64,000 nucleotides of DNA, taken from Streptomyces agglomeratus. GTDB taxonomy: Bacteria; Actinomycetota; Actinomycetes; Streptomycetales; Streptomycetaceae. Of this stretch, positions 51,898 to 61,206 are shown in pieces (the stretch's first letter is position 1; each line of letters starts with the position of its first letter). A program made the position numbers and the translations under genes. Under the pieces are notes generated by a model. It was not told where the DNA came from. It saw nothing but the letters and a program-made list of their open reading frames with translations, and ran no database searches. The stretch spans positions 6,330,501 to 6,394,500 of the forward strand of contig NZ_MEHJ01000001.1 of the NCBI RefSeq assembly GCF_001746415.1, given 5' to 3'.

Positions 51898-52620
51898 ATG
51901 CGCGTCGTGTCCCTCGTGCCGTCCCTCACCGAGTCCGTGGCGGTCAGCGCGCCGGGGCTGCTCGTCGGGGCGACCGACTGGTGCAGCCACCCGGCCGACC
52001 TCGACGTCGTACGCATCGGCGGGACGAAGAACCCGGACGTCGAGGCCGTCGTACGGCTGCGCCCGGACCTCGTGCTCGCCAACGAGGAGGAGAACCGCGA
52101 ACCCGACCTCGCCGCCCTCCGGCAGGCCGGGCTCACCGTCATGGTCACCGTGATCCGGGACCTTCCGCAGGCCCTTGCCGAGCTGGACCGGGTTCTGACG
52201 GCGGGCTGCGGCCTGACCACCCGGCCCGGCTGGCTCGACGCGGCGGAAGAAGCCTGGAGCGGTGCCGGGCCGGTCGCCGGGGGCGACGGCCCGCGGCTCA
52301 AGGCCGTCGTGCCGGTCTGGCGCAGGCCCTGGATGGTCCTGGGCCGGGACACCTTCGCCGGGGACCTGCTGGCCAGACTCGGCGTCGACCACCTCTACGC
52401 CGGCCACGCCGAGCGCTACCCCCGCGTCCCCCTTGACGAACTGCGCGCGGCCGGGGCGGACCTCGTCGTACTGCCGGACGAGCCCTACCGCTTCACCGAG
52501 GACGACGGGCCCGAGGCGTTCCCCGGGCTGCCCGCCGCGCTCGTCAGCGGTCGCCACCTCACCTGGTACGGGCCGTCCCTGGCCGAGGCGCCCCGGGTGC
52601 TGCGAGCAGCGCTCCGCTGA
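51898..52620 (+). CDS. Helical-backbone metal receptor (BtuF/TroA-like) without signal peptide
   Basis: 240-residue protein with the fold of cobalamin- or siderophore-binding proteins: MRVVSLVPSLTESV at the start is the BtuF-type opening, and GATDWCSHPADL, VRIGGTKNPDVEAVVRLRPDLVLANEEENRE complete the first lobe. The second lobe contains LGRDTFAGDLLARLGVDHLYAG. There is no signal peptide or lipobox, so it should stay in the cytoplasm, unlike transporter-associated members. Its last 62 bases overlap the convergent TDT transporter gene. Ligand unknown, possibly a corrinoid or Fe complex. Confidence 0.8.
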   Translation: MRVVSLVPSLTESVAVSAPGLLVGATDWCSHPADLDVVRIGGTKNPDVEAVVRLRPDLVLANEEENREPDLAALRQAGLTVMVTVIRDLPQALAELDRVLTAGCGLTTRPGWLDAAEEAWSGAGPVAGGDGPRLKAVVPVWRRPWMVLGRDTFAGDLLARLGVDHLYAGHAERYPRVPLDELRAAGADLVVLPDEPYRFTEDDGPEAFPGLPAALVSGRHLTWYGPSLAEAPRVLRAALR

Positions 52621-53698
52621 CCACACCGCGCAGCGTCCGTACGCCCGCGACCGCCCAGGCGAGGACGAGCGCCGCGTACAGGCCGGCCGCCAGCCAGCCG
52701 AGGGCGTCGAGCCCGGTGTGGCGGGCGAGCCCGGCGGCGCCCGTGACGCACGTACCGACCGGGAAGGTGAACGCCCACCACGTCATGGCGAACGGCATGC
52801 CCTGCCTGGCCGCCCTGACCACCATGGCCGCCGCGAGCACCAGCCACAGCAGCGCGAAGCCCGTCACGGGCACGCCGTAGAGGACCGCGAAGGCGCCGAG
52901 CGCGTCCGCGTACGGCGCTCCGACGGCGCCCGGAGCGACGTCGGCGAGCGTGTTGACCGCCGTGACGGACTGACCGAGCGGGCCGAGTACGAGAAAGAGC
53001 GTCGGCGTCAGCGCGAGCGGCAGCGGGCCGCCGTGAACGAGGCGGCCGAATATCAGCGGCAGCATCACCAGCGTGGCGAGCAGGCTGAGCCCGAACATCG
53101 CATAGCAGCCCAGCAGCATCGCCTCCCGCCACTGCCCGCCGGGCAGGTGCGGGACCAGCTGCGGCCCCAGCGCCGCCGAGACCATGGGCGCCACCACCGC
53201 CAGCAGCCACACCGGGGAGGCACTGCCGGGCTCCACCCGGTGCCGTACGACCAGCAGGTACGGGATCGCGACGGCGGCCGCCAGACCGACGGCCGTCCCC
53301 AGGCTCCAGAGCACCGTGCCGGCGGCGAGGGCGGCGCCGGTGCCCATGACGTCCCCGCCGACCGTCACGGTGGCGCCGCCGACCGAGAGCAGCGCCATGG
53401 CCAGGCAGCCGTAGAACGGGGCCACGGCGGGGTCCAGGAGGTGCGCCCCCGCCTGGTCGCGGTGGTACGCCCAGTGGCCCGCGCGCGCGAGAAGCAGCAC
53501 ACCGAGCAGCACGGCGGACAGCCCCCAGACGCCGGTGAGCACGGGGCGCAGGCCGGGGACGGCGAAGGGGAGGCCGGCGCCGGCGTTGGCGACGATGGCG
53601 GTACCCATCACCGTGGCGTACCAGTTGGGCCCGAGATGGCGCAGCGCGGGCAGACGCGGGGCGGCGACGAGGGGGCGCGGCTGCGCATAGGTGGCCAT
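52559..53698 (-). CDS. TDT/SLAC1-family anion or tellurite-type transporter (TehA-like)
   Basis: Membrane protein of 379 residues with about ten hydrophobic helices. The N-terminal LGPNWYATVMGTAIVANAGAG and the later MTWWAFTFPVGTCVTGA are typical of the tellurite-resistance/dicarboxylate transporter family, whose members conduct small anions or malate. The start is the ATG at 53698. It is divergent from a LysR regulator, with a 70-bp intergenic region containing a perfect dyad, so control by that regulator is likely. The 3' end overlaps the convergent metal-receptor gene. Confidence 0.85.
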   Translation of the reverse strand: MATYAQPRPLVAAPRLPALRHLGPNWYATVMGTAIVANAGAGLPFAVPGLRPVLTGVWGLSAVLLGVLLLARAGHWAYHRDQAGAHLLDPAVAPFYGCLAMALLSVGGATVTVGGDVMGTGAALAAGTVLWSLGTAVGLAAAVAIPYLLVVRHRVEPGSASPVWLLAVVAPMVSAALGPQLVPHLPGGQWREAMLLGCYAMFGLSLLATLVMLPLIFGRLVHGGPLPLALTPTLFLVLGPLGQSVTAVNTLADVAPGAVGAPYADALGAFAVLYGVPVTGFALLWLVLAAAMVVRAARQGMPFAMTWWAFTFPVGTCVTGAAGLARHTGLDALGWLAAGLYAALVLAWAVAGVRTLRGVVSGALLAAPGAPRPGTARTR

Positions 53699-53753
53699 AC
53701 GCCCACACTGGGCGCCCCGGCCGACCCCCACCAGGGACGATTCCCCTATGGGG

Positions 53754-53772
53754 TCATAAACTGATGTTATGA
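53754..53772. promoter_or_regulatory. Dyad TCATAA-N7-TTATGA, candidate LysR operator over its own start codon
   Basis: Perfect 6-bp arms. The site contains TAAACT (53757-53762), a -10-like hexamer six bases before the LysR ATG at 53769, and the right arm covers that ATG. A leaderless, self-repressed lysR transcript is the simplest reading. Confidence 0.55.
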
Positions 53773-54749
53773 GTCGCCATGACGCTGGTACAGGGCCCGG
53801 TCCGGGACACGACCCCCGCGCCGGGGGAGGCGGGGCACCGCTCGCCCACCGGGTGCCCGACCTCGGCGCCATGGAGCTGCTGCTGGGCGTCGCGCGGCTC
53901 GGCAGCCTGGGGCGCGCGGCGCGGGAGCTCGGCATCAGCCAGCCCGCCGCGAGCAGTCGTATCCGCTCGATGGAACGGCAGCTCGGCGTCGCCCTGGTCG
54001 ACCGTTCGCCGCGCGGCTCGCGCCTCACCGAGGCGGGCGCGCTCGTCACCGACTGGGCGCGCCGGGTGGTGGAGGCGGCCGAGGCGTTCGACGCGGGGGC
54101 GCAGGCGCTGCGCGGGCGGCGGGACTCGCGGCTGCGCGTCGCGGCCAGTATGACGATCGCCGAGTACCTGCTGCCGGGCTGGCTGATCGCGCTGCACGGA
54201 CAGCGGCCCGGTACGGCGGTCTCCCTGCTCGCCGGCAACTCCGCCGTCGTCGCGCAGCGTCTGCTCGGCGGCGAGGCCGACCTGGGCTTCGTGGAGGGGC
54301 TGGCCGTGCCCGACGGGCTCGACGGCGTCGTCATCGGCCACGACCGGCTCGTCGTGGTCGCGGCCACCAGCCACCCGTGGGCCCGCCGGCGCCGCCCGGT
54401 GGCCGCGCGGGAGCTGGCCGAGGCGTCACTCATCCTGCGGGAGAAGGGCTCCGGCACCCGGCAGGTGCTGGACGCGGCCCTCGCGGGGTACGGCGGCCTC
54501 GCCGCCCCGCTCCTCGAACTCGCCTCCACGACAGCGGTGAAGGCGGCGGCGGTCAGCGGCGCCGGCCCCAGCGTGCTCAGCGAACTTGCCGTGGGCGAGG
54601 AGCTGGCCTCCCGCCGCCTGGTCGAAATCCCGGTCGAGGGCATCCGGCTGAGCCGCGACCTGCGCGCGGTCTGGCCGACGGGCCCGCGTCCCACCGGGCC
54701 CGCCCGGGACCTGCTGGGACTGACACGGCCGGCCCCGGAGAAGGGATGA
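53769..54749 (+). CDS. LysR-family transcriptional regulator
   Basis: 326 residues with a 25-residue disordered extension before the helix-turn-helix (MELLLGVARLGSLGRAARELGISQPAASSRIRSMERQLGVALVDRS). The effector domain (about 120-310) contains LRVAASMTIAEYLLPGWLIAL and ASLILREKGSGTRQVLD, resembling the CbbR/CysL branch. Divergent from the TDT transporter and probably its regulator. An in-frame ATG exists only at the annotated start; no RBS is present. Confidence 0.9.
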   Translation: MSRHDAGTGPGPGHDPRAGGGGAPLAHRVPDLGAMELLLGVARLGSLGRAARELGISQPAASSRIRSMERQLGVALVDRSPRGSRLTEAGALVTDWARRVVEAAEAFDAGAQALRGRRDSRLRVAASMTIAEYLLPGWLIALHGQRPGTAVSLLAGNSAVVAQRLLGGEADLGFVEGLAVPDGLDGVVIGHDRLVVVAATSHPWARRRRPVAARELAEASLILREKGSGTRQVLDAALAGYGGLAAPLLELASTTAVKAAAVSGAGPSVLSELAVGEELASRRLVEIPVEGIRLSRDLRAVWPTGPRPTGPARDLLGLTRPAPEKG

Positions 54750-54785
54750 CTGTTTGTCACGGCCCTCAGCGGATACCCGAAGAGC

Positions 54786-55241
54786 ATGACTGAACAGGAC
54801 AAGAACACCCGGACAAAGGCAACCTCCACCACGACCCGCGCCGCCAACGGCGCCACCGGCAAGGCCGCGAGCGCGGCGGGCAGCGCCAAGTCGGCCGCCT
54901 CGAACGGCGGCGGGAAGGCCGCGAACGCGGCCGGCAGCGCCAAGGCCGCCGCTTCCGACACCACCGCGAAGGCCACGGACAAGGCCACGGACGCGGTCGG
55001 CTCCGCGAAGGCCGCCGGAATCAAGGGCGTCGAGGCGAGCCGCCAGGCCCTCGGGTCCGCGGCCGGCAAGGTCGCGTCGACCGCTTCCACCGCCTGGGTG
55101 CTGCTCAACGCGCGCAAGGCCGTCATCGCGGGCGCCGGTGCGGGCGCGGTGGCGATAGGCGCCGCCTCGTTCGTGGCGGGCCGCAAGGCGGAGCAGCGCT
55201 CCCTGGGCCCGGTCACCCGCATGCTGGCGGGCCGTATCTGA
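54786..55241 (+). CDS. Lys/Ala-rich repeat protein with C-terminal membrane helix
   Basis: 151 residues, not a recognised family. Residues 1-100 are low-complexity and dominated by Ala, Lys, Ser, Thr and Gly, with AGSAKSAA, AGSAKAAA, AVGSAKAA repeats at about 20-residue intervals, like histone-H1-tail or apolipoprotein-type amphipathic helices. A hydrophobic segment (about 112-132, AVIAGAGAGAVAIGAASFVA) could span the membrane and is followed by a short basic tail. GAAGAG lies just before the ATG. It might coat membrane or DNA; function unknown. Confidence 0.7.
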   Translation: MTEQDKNTRTKATSTTTRAANGATGKAASAAGSAKSAASNGGGKAANAAGSAKAAASDTTAKATDKATDAVGSAKAAGIKGVEASRQALGSAAGKVASTASTAWVLLNARKAVIAGAGAGAVAIGAASFVAGRKAEQRSLGPVTRMLAGRI

Positions 55242-55270
55242 CCCCGCGTCCGGCCCGCCACCGACCTCCG

Positions 55271-55993
55271 TCAGGTCTGGAGCTGTCGCGCACGCGGCGA
55301 CGGCCGGCCGGCGGCGGCCGCAGCGGCCGACACCAGCGCTTGCATCACCCGCAGGTCCTCGCCCATCTCCGGATGCCACTGAACGCCCAGAACCCACTGC
55401 CCGCCGGGCAGTTCGAGGGCCTCGGGCGTCCCGTCCGCCGCGTACGCCGACACCACCAGGCCGTCGCCGATCCGGTCGGCGGCCTGGTGGTGGTACGTCG
55501 GTACGCCGGTCTCCTCGGGTACGACCGAGGCGTAGCGGGTCCCGGGCACCGGCCGCACCGTGTGGCGGCCGAGGACACCGGGGCCGGCCGTGTGCCCCTC
55601 CAGGTGCTGGAGCAGGGTGCCGCCGCGTGCCACGTTCAGCAGCTGCATGCCCCGGCAGATGCCCAGCAGCGGCGTCCCCGACGCCAGGGCGGCCCCGATG
55701 AGGGCCAGTTCCCACCCGTCGCGCTCCCGGGCCGGCGGCCCGGTGCGGGGGTCCCGCTCGGCGCCGTACCGTACGGGATCGACATCCGCGCCGCCCGCCA
55801 CGACCAGGCCGTCGAGACGGCCCACCACCTCGGCGGCGTACGACGGCTCGTCGGGCGGCACCATCGCCGCGAGGCCGCCCGCCGCCTGCACGAGGCGCGG
55901 ATAGCCGACCGGGAGCAGGGCGGCGGGCATGTCCCAGACGCCCCATTTGGCGGGCTCCAGGTAGGTGCTGATGCCGATGAGCGGCTTGGACAC
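55271..55993 (-). CDS. Gamma-glutamyl-gamma-aminobutyrate hydrolase-type peptidase (PuuD-like)
   Basis: Class-I glutamine-amidotransferase-fold hydrolase of 240 residues that splits gamma-glutamyl conjugates. The nucleophile is Cys113 in LLGICRGMQLLN, and the partner His207 and Glu209 are in VQWHPEM. The GTG at 55993 has GGAGG immediately upstream. It is 29 bp after the permease gene on the same strand and should act last in the amine pathway, freeing glutamate from the oxidised gamma-glutamyl product (glycine if ethanolamine is the substrate). The specific product is inferred from the cluster. Confidence 0.9.
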   Translation of the reverse strand: MSKPLIGISTYLEPAKWGVWDMPAALLPVGYPRLVQAAGGLAAMVPPDEPSYAAEVVGRLDGLVVAGGADVDPVRYGAERDPRTGPPARERDGWELALIGAALASGTPLLGICRGMQLLNVARGGTLLQHLEGHTAGPGVLGRHTVRPVPGTRYASVVPEETGVPTYHHQAADRIGDGLVVSAYAADGTPEALELPGGQWVLGVQWHPEMGEDLRVMQALVSAAAAAAGRPSPRARQLQT

Positions 55994-56022
55994 GGGTCCT
56001 CCGGTCGGGTTGTGCGTGGGGG

Positions 56023-57498
<1,476 letters not shown>

Positions 57499-57519
57499 GA
57501 GCCGCTCCCTGCCTCGGGT

Positions 57520-57540
57520 CAATGGTGGGTGGCCATACCT
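57520..57540. promoter_or_regulatory. Candidate FadR-type operator upstream of the permease
   Basis: CAATGGT-N8-ATACCT, followed by TTGTGG, 22-42 bp upstream of the permease start. The identical arrangement (same spacer length) is found before glnA4 at 58401-58421. GGT/ACC half-sites form the dyad. Confidence 0.6.
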
Positions 57541-57649
57541 TTGTGGTTCGGCCGGTCCCAGCGCAAGACCTGTGCGTTAAGCCGCTGTTACGGATCCGCA
57601 TCGTCCGGCGCCGCCGAAAGGGGCGCATGCCGGGCGAAGGGTCCATGGG

Positions 57650-58378
57650 TCACGTCAGGAAGCCCCGCAGCAGTGCGGCCGTGCCCGAGCAGTGCTCGCG
57701 CATCACCTCGCGCGCCCCGTCCGCGTCGCCGTCGAGCACCGCCTCGACGAGCGCGGTGTGCTGCTGCTGGGAGTGCTCCAGGTTCCGGACGAGCAGCGGA
57801 ATGCAGTCGAGCAGCCCGTTCACGGTGGCCCGTACGGCGGCGTACTGCGCGGTCAGCGTCGGCGAGCCGGACAGCTCCGCCAGCGTGAGATGCAGCAGGG
57901 TGTCCAGCCTGCGGTAGTCCGCCAGCGGCGCGTCGTGCGTGGCAGCGAGCGCCGCCCGCAGCCGCAGCGCGCCCTCGTCGTCCAGCCCGTACGCCGCGCA
58001 CAGCCCGGCCGCGCCGACCTCCAGCACCTCGCGGAATCGGAGCGCGTCCTCCACGTCGACGGCCGCCACGCGCCGGCGCAGCTCACCCTCCCCGGAGGCG
58101 TCCGGGCGCGGCAGCACGAACGTGCCGCCGTACCGGCCCCGCCTGCTCTCGACCAGGCCCTGGTCCTGGAGGACCTTCAGGACCTCGCGCAGGGTGACCC
58201 GGCTGATCCGCAGGCGGTCGGCCAGTTCCCGCTCGGCCGGCAGCCGCTCCCCGACGGGGACCAGGCCAAGGCGCAGCACCTGGAGGATCTGCTCCAGCGC
58301 CTCCTCGAATCCGTTGCCCGCCCGTACGGGCCGCAATACGGGCGTCAAACGGTCCGCAGAATCGATTTCGCTCGCCAC
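57650..58378 (-). CDS. GntR/FadR-family regulator of the amine cluster (EpuRI-like)
   Basis: 242 residues from the GTG at 58378, the most natural start near an AAGGGGA RBS; a TTG seven codons earlier is possible. The winged helix LPAERELADRLRISRVTLREVLKVLQDQGLVESRRGRYGG (about 50-90) is followed by a helical FCD ligand domain (from about 105) with RRLDTLLHLTLAEL and HSQQQHTALVEAVL, whose Asp/His residues usually bind a metal. It sits between the permease and glnA4. In S. coelicolor the regulator next to glnA4 is known as EpuRI and controls amine utilisation. Confidence 0.88.
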   Translation of the reverse strand: MASEIDSADRLTPVLRPVRAGNGFEEALEQILQVLRLGLVPVGERLPAERELADRLRISRVTLREVLKVLQDQGLVESRRGRYGGTFVLPRPDASGEGELRRRVAAVDVEDALRFREVLEVGAAGLCAAYGLDDEGALRLRAALAATHDAPLADYRRLDTLLHLTLAELSGSPTLTAQYAAVRATVNGLLDCIPLLVRNLEHSQQQHTALVEAVLDGDADGAREVMREHCSGTAALLRGFLT

Positions 58379-58400
58379 GTTGCGGTTTCCCCTTCCCAAG

Positions 58401-58421
58401 CAATGGTCTTCAGCAATACCT
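58401..58421. promoter_or_regulatory. Candidate FadR-type operator upstream of glnA4
   Basis: CAATGGT-N8-ATACCT followed by TATGG, 35-55 bp before the glnA4 start. It matches the permease-upstream site in both half-sites and spacing and lies in the divergent gap with the regulator gene, so it can also autoregulate it. Confidence 0.6.
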
Positions 58422-58455
58422 TATGGCTTCCGGCTGACCGAAGGAGGAACTTTCC

Positions 58456-59829
58456 GTGGCAGACCGCACACCCCCGCTCGCTCTTGAGGAGCTCCGCGCC
58501 CTCGTGACGAGCGGTGACATCGACACAGTCGTCCTGGCCTTCCCCGACATGCAGGGTCGCCTCCAGGGCAAGCGGTTCGCCGCCCGGTTCTTTCTCGACG
58601 ACGTACTGGACCACGGCACCGAGGGCTGCAACTACCTTCTCGCCGTCGACACCGAGATGAACACGGTCGACGGATACGAGATGGCCTCCTGGGACCGCGG
58701 CTACGGCGACTTCGCCATGCACGCCGACCTCACGACGCTGCGCCGCGTCCCCTGGAACGACGGCACCGCGATGCTCATCGCCGACCTGGCCTGGAACGAC
58801 GGTTCCCCTGTCGTCGCCGCGCCCCGCCAGATCCTGCGCCGCCAGCTGGAGCGCCTCGCGGAGCTCGGCTACAGCGCCCACGTCGGTACCGAGCTCGAAT
58901 TCATCGTCTTCAAGGACAGTTACGAAGAAGCCTGGGACCGCGGATACAAGGACCTCGTACCCGCGAACCAGTACAACATCGACTACTCGGTCCTCGGCAC
59001 CGGCCGCATCGAGCCCCTCCTGCGCCGCATCCGCAACGACATGACCGCGGCGGGCCTGACCGTCGAGTCGGCCAAGGGCGAGTGCAACCCCGGCCAGCAC
59101 GAGATCGTCTTCAAGTACGACGAAGCCCTCGTCACCTGCGACCAGCACGCCATCTACAAGACCGGCGCGAAGGAGATCGCCTCGCAGGAAGGCGTCTCGC
59201 TCACCTTCATGGCGAAGTACAACGAGCGCGAGGGCAACTCCTGCCACATCCACCTCTCCTTGCAGTCCACCGAGGAGGCCGGCCGCAACGTCATGGCGGA
59301 CGAGGCGGCGGCCGACGGCATGTCGCCCGTCATGCGGCACTTCCTCGCCGGACAGCTGGCCGCACTCCGCGACTTCTCGCTGCTCTACGCGCCGAACATC
59401 AACTCGTACAAGCGCTTCCAGCCGGGCTCCTTCGCCCCGACCGCCGTCGCCTGGGGGCACGACAACCGCACCTGCTCCCTGCGCGTCGTCGGACACGGCC
59501 GCTCCATGCGCTTCGAGAACCGGCTCCCCGGCGGTGACGTCAACCCGTATCTCGCCGTCGCGGGCCTGGTCGCGGCCGGCCTCCACGGCATCGAGCAGCG
59601 GCTCGAACTCCCCGAGGTGTGTACGGGCAACGCCTACACCGGCGACTACGCCCACGTGCCCACCTCGCTGCGCGAGGCCGCCGAACTCTGGGAGAACAGC
59701 CCCATCGCCAAGGCCGCCTTCGGCGACGAAGTCGTCGCGCACTACAGCAACATGGCGCGGGTCGAGCTCCAGGCGTTCGACTCCGCGGTGACCGACTGGG
59801 AGCTCCGCCGCTCCTTCGAACGACTGTGA
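58456..59829 (+). CDS. glnA4: Glutamine-synthetase-like gamma-glutamylethanolamide synthetase
   Basis: GS-fold ligase of 457 residues. Family motifs are TELEFIVFKDSYEE, GECNPGQHEIVFKYDEAL with metal-binding Glu, GNSCHIHLSL near 262 and RFENRLPGGDVNPYLAVA near 355. It lacks the adenylylation-loop context of GlnA and matches the Streptomyces GlnA4 described as joining glutamate to ethanolamine as the first step of ethanolamine use. The GTG at 58456 follows GAAGGAGG. First gene of an operon with the dehydrogenases, 8 bp before the next. The ethanolamine specificity is by homology to the characterised protein. Confidence 0.88.
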   Translation: MADRTPPLALEELRALVTSGDIDTVVLAFPDMQGRLQGKRFAARFFLDDVLDHGTEGCNYLLAVDTEMNTVDGYEMASWDRGYGDFAMHADLTTLRRVPWNDGTAMLIADLAWNDGSPVVAAPRQILRRQLERLAELGYSAHVGTELEFIVFKDSYEEAWDRGYKDLVPANQYNIDYSVLGTGRIEPLLRRIRNDMTAAGLTVESAKGECNPGQHEIVFKYDEALVTCDQHAIYKTGAKEIASQEGVSLTFMAKYNEREGNSCHIHLSLQSTEEAGRNVMADEAAADGMSPVMRHFLAGQLAALRDFSLLYAPNINSYKRFQPGSFAPTAVAWGHDNRTCSLRVVGHGRSMRFENRLPGGDVNPYLAVAGLVAAGLHGIEQRLELPEVCTGNAYTGDYAHVPTSLREAAELWENSPIAKAAFGDEVVAHYSNMARVELQAFDSAVTDWELRRSFERL

Positions 59830-59837
59830 GGCCCGCC

Positions 59838-61202
59838 GTGTCCTTCGAGCACCACATCCTCAACCCGGCCACCGAAGAGGTCGTCGCCACTGTCCCGGCC
59901 TCCACCGCCGCCGACGTCGACGCGGCCGTCGTACGGGCCGCCGGCGCGCAGCGCGCCTGGGCCGCCGCCGCCCCCGCCGACCGCGCCCGGCTGCTGCGCC
60001 GCTTCGCCGCCGAGGTCGACGAACACGTCGAGGAACTCGCCCGGCTGGAGGTCCGCGAGGCCGGCCACACCCTCGGCAACGCCCGCTGGGAAGCGGGCAA
60101 CGTACGCGACCTGCTCGACTTCGCCGCCGGGGGAGTGGAGCGGCTCAGCGGCCGCCAGATCCCGGTCGCGGGCGGCCTGGACATCACCGTCCTCGAACCG
60201 CTCGGCGTGATCGGGGTCATCGCGCCCTGGAACTTCCCCATGCCGATCGCCGCCTGGGGAACCGCCCCGGCGCTCGCGGCCGGCAACGCGGTCATCCTCA
60301 AGCCCGCCGAGACCACGCCGCTGACCGCCCTGCGCCTCGCCGAACTCGCCCTTGAAGCGGGGCTCCCCGAGAACCTCTTCCAGGTCCTGCCCGGCGCGGG
60401 CGACGTGGCGGGCAACGCCCTGGTCGAACACCCCGGCGTGGCGAAGATCGTCTTCACCGGTTCGACGCGCGTCGGCAAGCAGATCATGGCCAAGTGCGCC
60501 GACCGCGTGAAGCGCGTGACGCTCGAACTCGGCGGCAAGAGCCCCAACATCGTCTTCGCCGACGCCGACATCGAGGCCGCCGTCGCCGCCACCCCGATGT
60601 CCTTCCTCGACAACGCCGGCCAGGACTGCTGCGCCCGTACGCGCATCCTCGTCCAGCGTTCGGCGTACGACCGCTTCCTGGACCTCCTCGCCCCCGCGAT
60701 CGAGGGCGTGGTGGTCGGCGACCCGTCCGACGACAAGACGCAGATGGGCCCGCTGATCTCCAGGGCGCAGCTGGAGCGCGTACGTGCGTACGTCCCCGAG
60801 GGAGCGCAGGCCATCCGCGGCAGCGCCCCCGAGGGGCCGGGGTTCTGGTTCGCGCCGACCGTGCTCACGGGCGTCGGCCCGGACGCGGCCGCCGCGACGG
60901 AGGAGGTCTTCGGCCCCGTCGCCGTCGTCCTCCCCTTCGACGACGAGGACGACGCCGTCCGCCTCGCCAACGCCACCGACTACGGCCTCTCCGGCTCCAT
61001 CTGGACCCGGGACGTCGGCCGGGCCCTGCGCGTGTCCCAGGGGGTCCGGGCGGGCAACCTGTCCGTCAACTCCCACAGCAGCGTGCGCTATTCGACGCCC
61101 TTCGGCGGCTTCAAGCAGTCGGGGCTCGGCCGCGAACTGGGCCCCGACGCCCTCACCGCTTTTACCGAAACCAAGAACATCTTCATCAGCACGGAGGCCT
61201 GA
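59838..61202 (+). CDS. Aldehyde dehydrogenase of the amine pathway
   Basis: NAD(P)-dependent ALDH of 454 residues. APWNFPM near 130, KPAETTPLTALRLAELA, GSTRVGKQI and LELGGKSPNIVF with the general-base Glu, and NAGQDCCARTR with catalytic Cys264, are all in place, ending EVFGPVAVVLPFDD and the NLSVNSHSS loop. In the proposed pathway it oxidises gamma-glutamyl-aminoacetaldehyde to the acid. The GTG at 59838 follows GTGAGG; upstream in-frame codons overlap glnA4 and are not used. The SDR gene follows at 4 bp. Confidence 0.93.
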   Translation: MSFEHHILNPATEEVVATVPASTAADVDAAVVRAAGAQRAWAAAAPADRARLLRRFAAEVDEHVEELARLEVREAGHTLGNARWEAGNVRDLLDFAAGGVERLSGRQIPVAGGLDITVLEPLGVIGVIAPWNFPMPIAAWGTAPALAAGNAVILKPAETTPLTALRLAELALEAGLPENLFQVLPGAGDVAGNALVEHPGVAKIVFTGSTRVGKQIMAKCADRVKRVTLELGGKSPNIVFADADIEAAVAATPMSFLDNAGQDCCARTRILVQRSAYDRFLDLLAPAIEGVVVGDPSDDKTQMGPLISRAQLERVRAYVPEGAQAIRGSAPEGPGFWFAPTVLTGVGPDAAAATEEVFGPVAVVLPFDDEDDAVRLANATDYGLSGSIWTRDVGRALRVSQGVRAGNLSVNSHSSVRYSTPFGGFKQSGLGRELGPDALTAFTETKNIFISTEA

Positions 61203-61206
61203 GACC

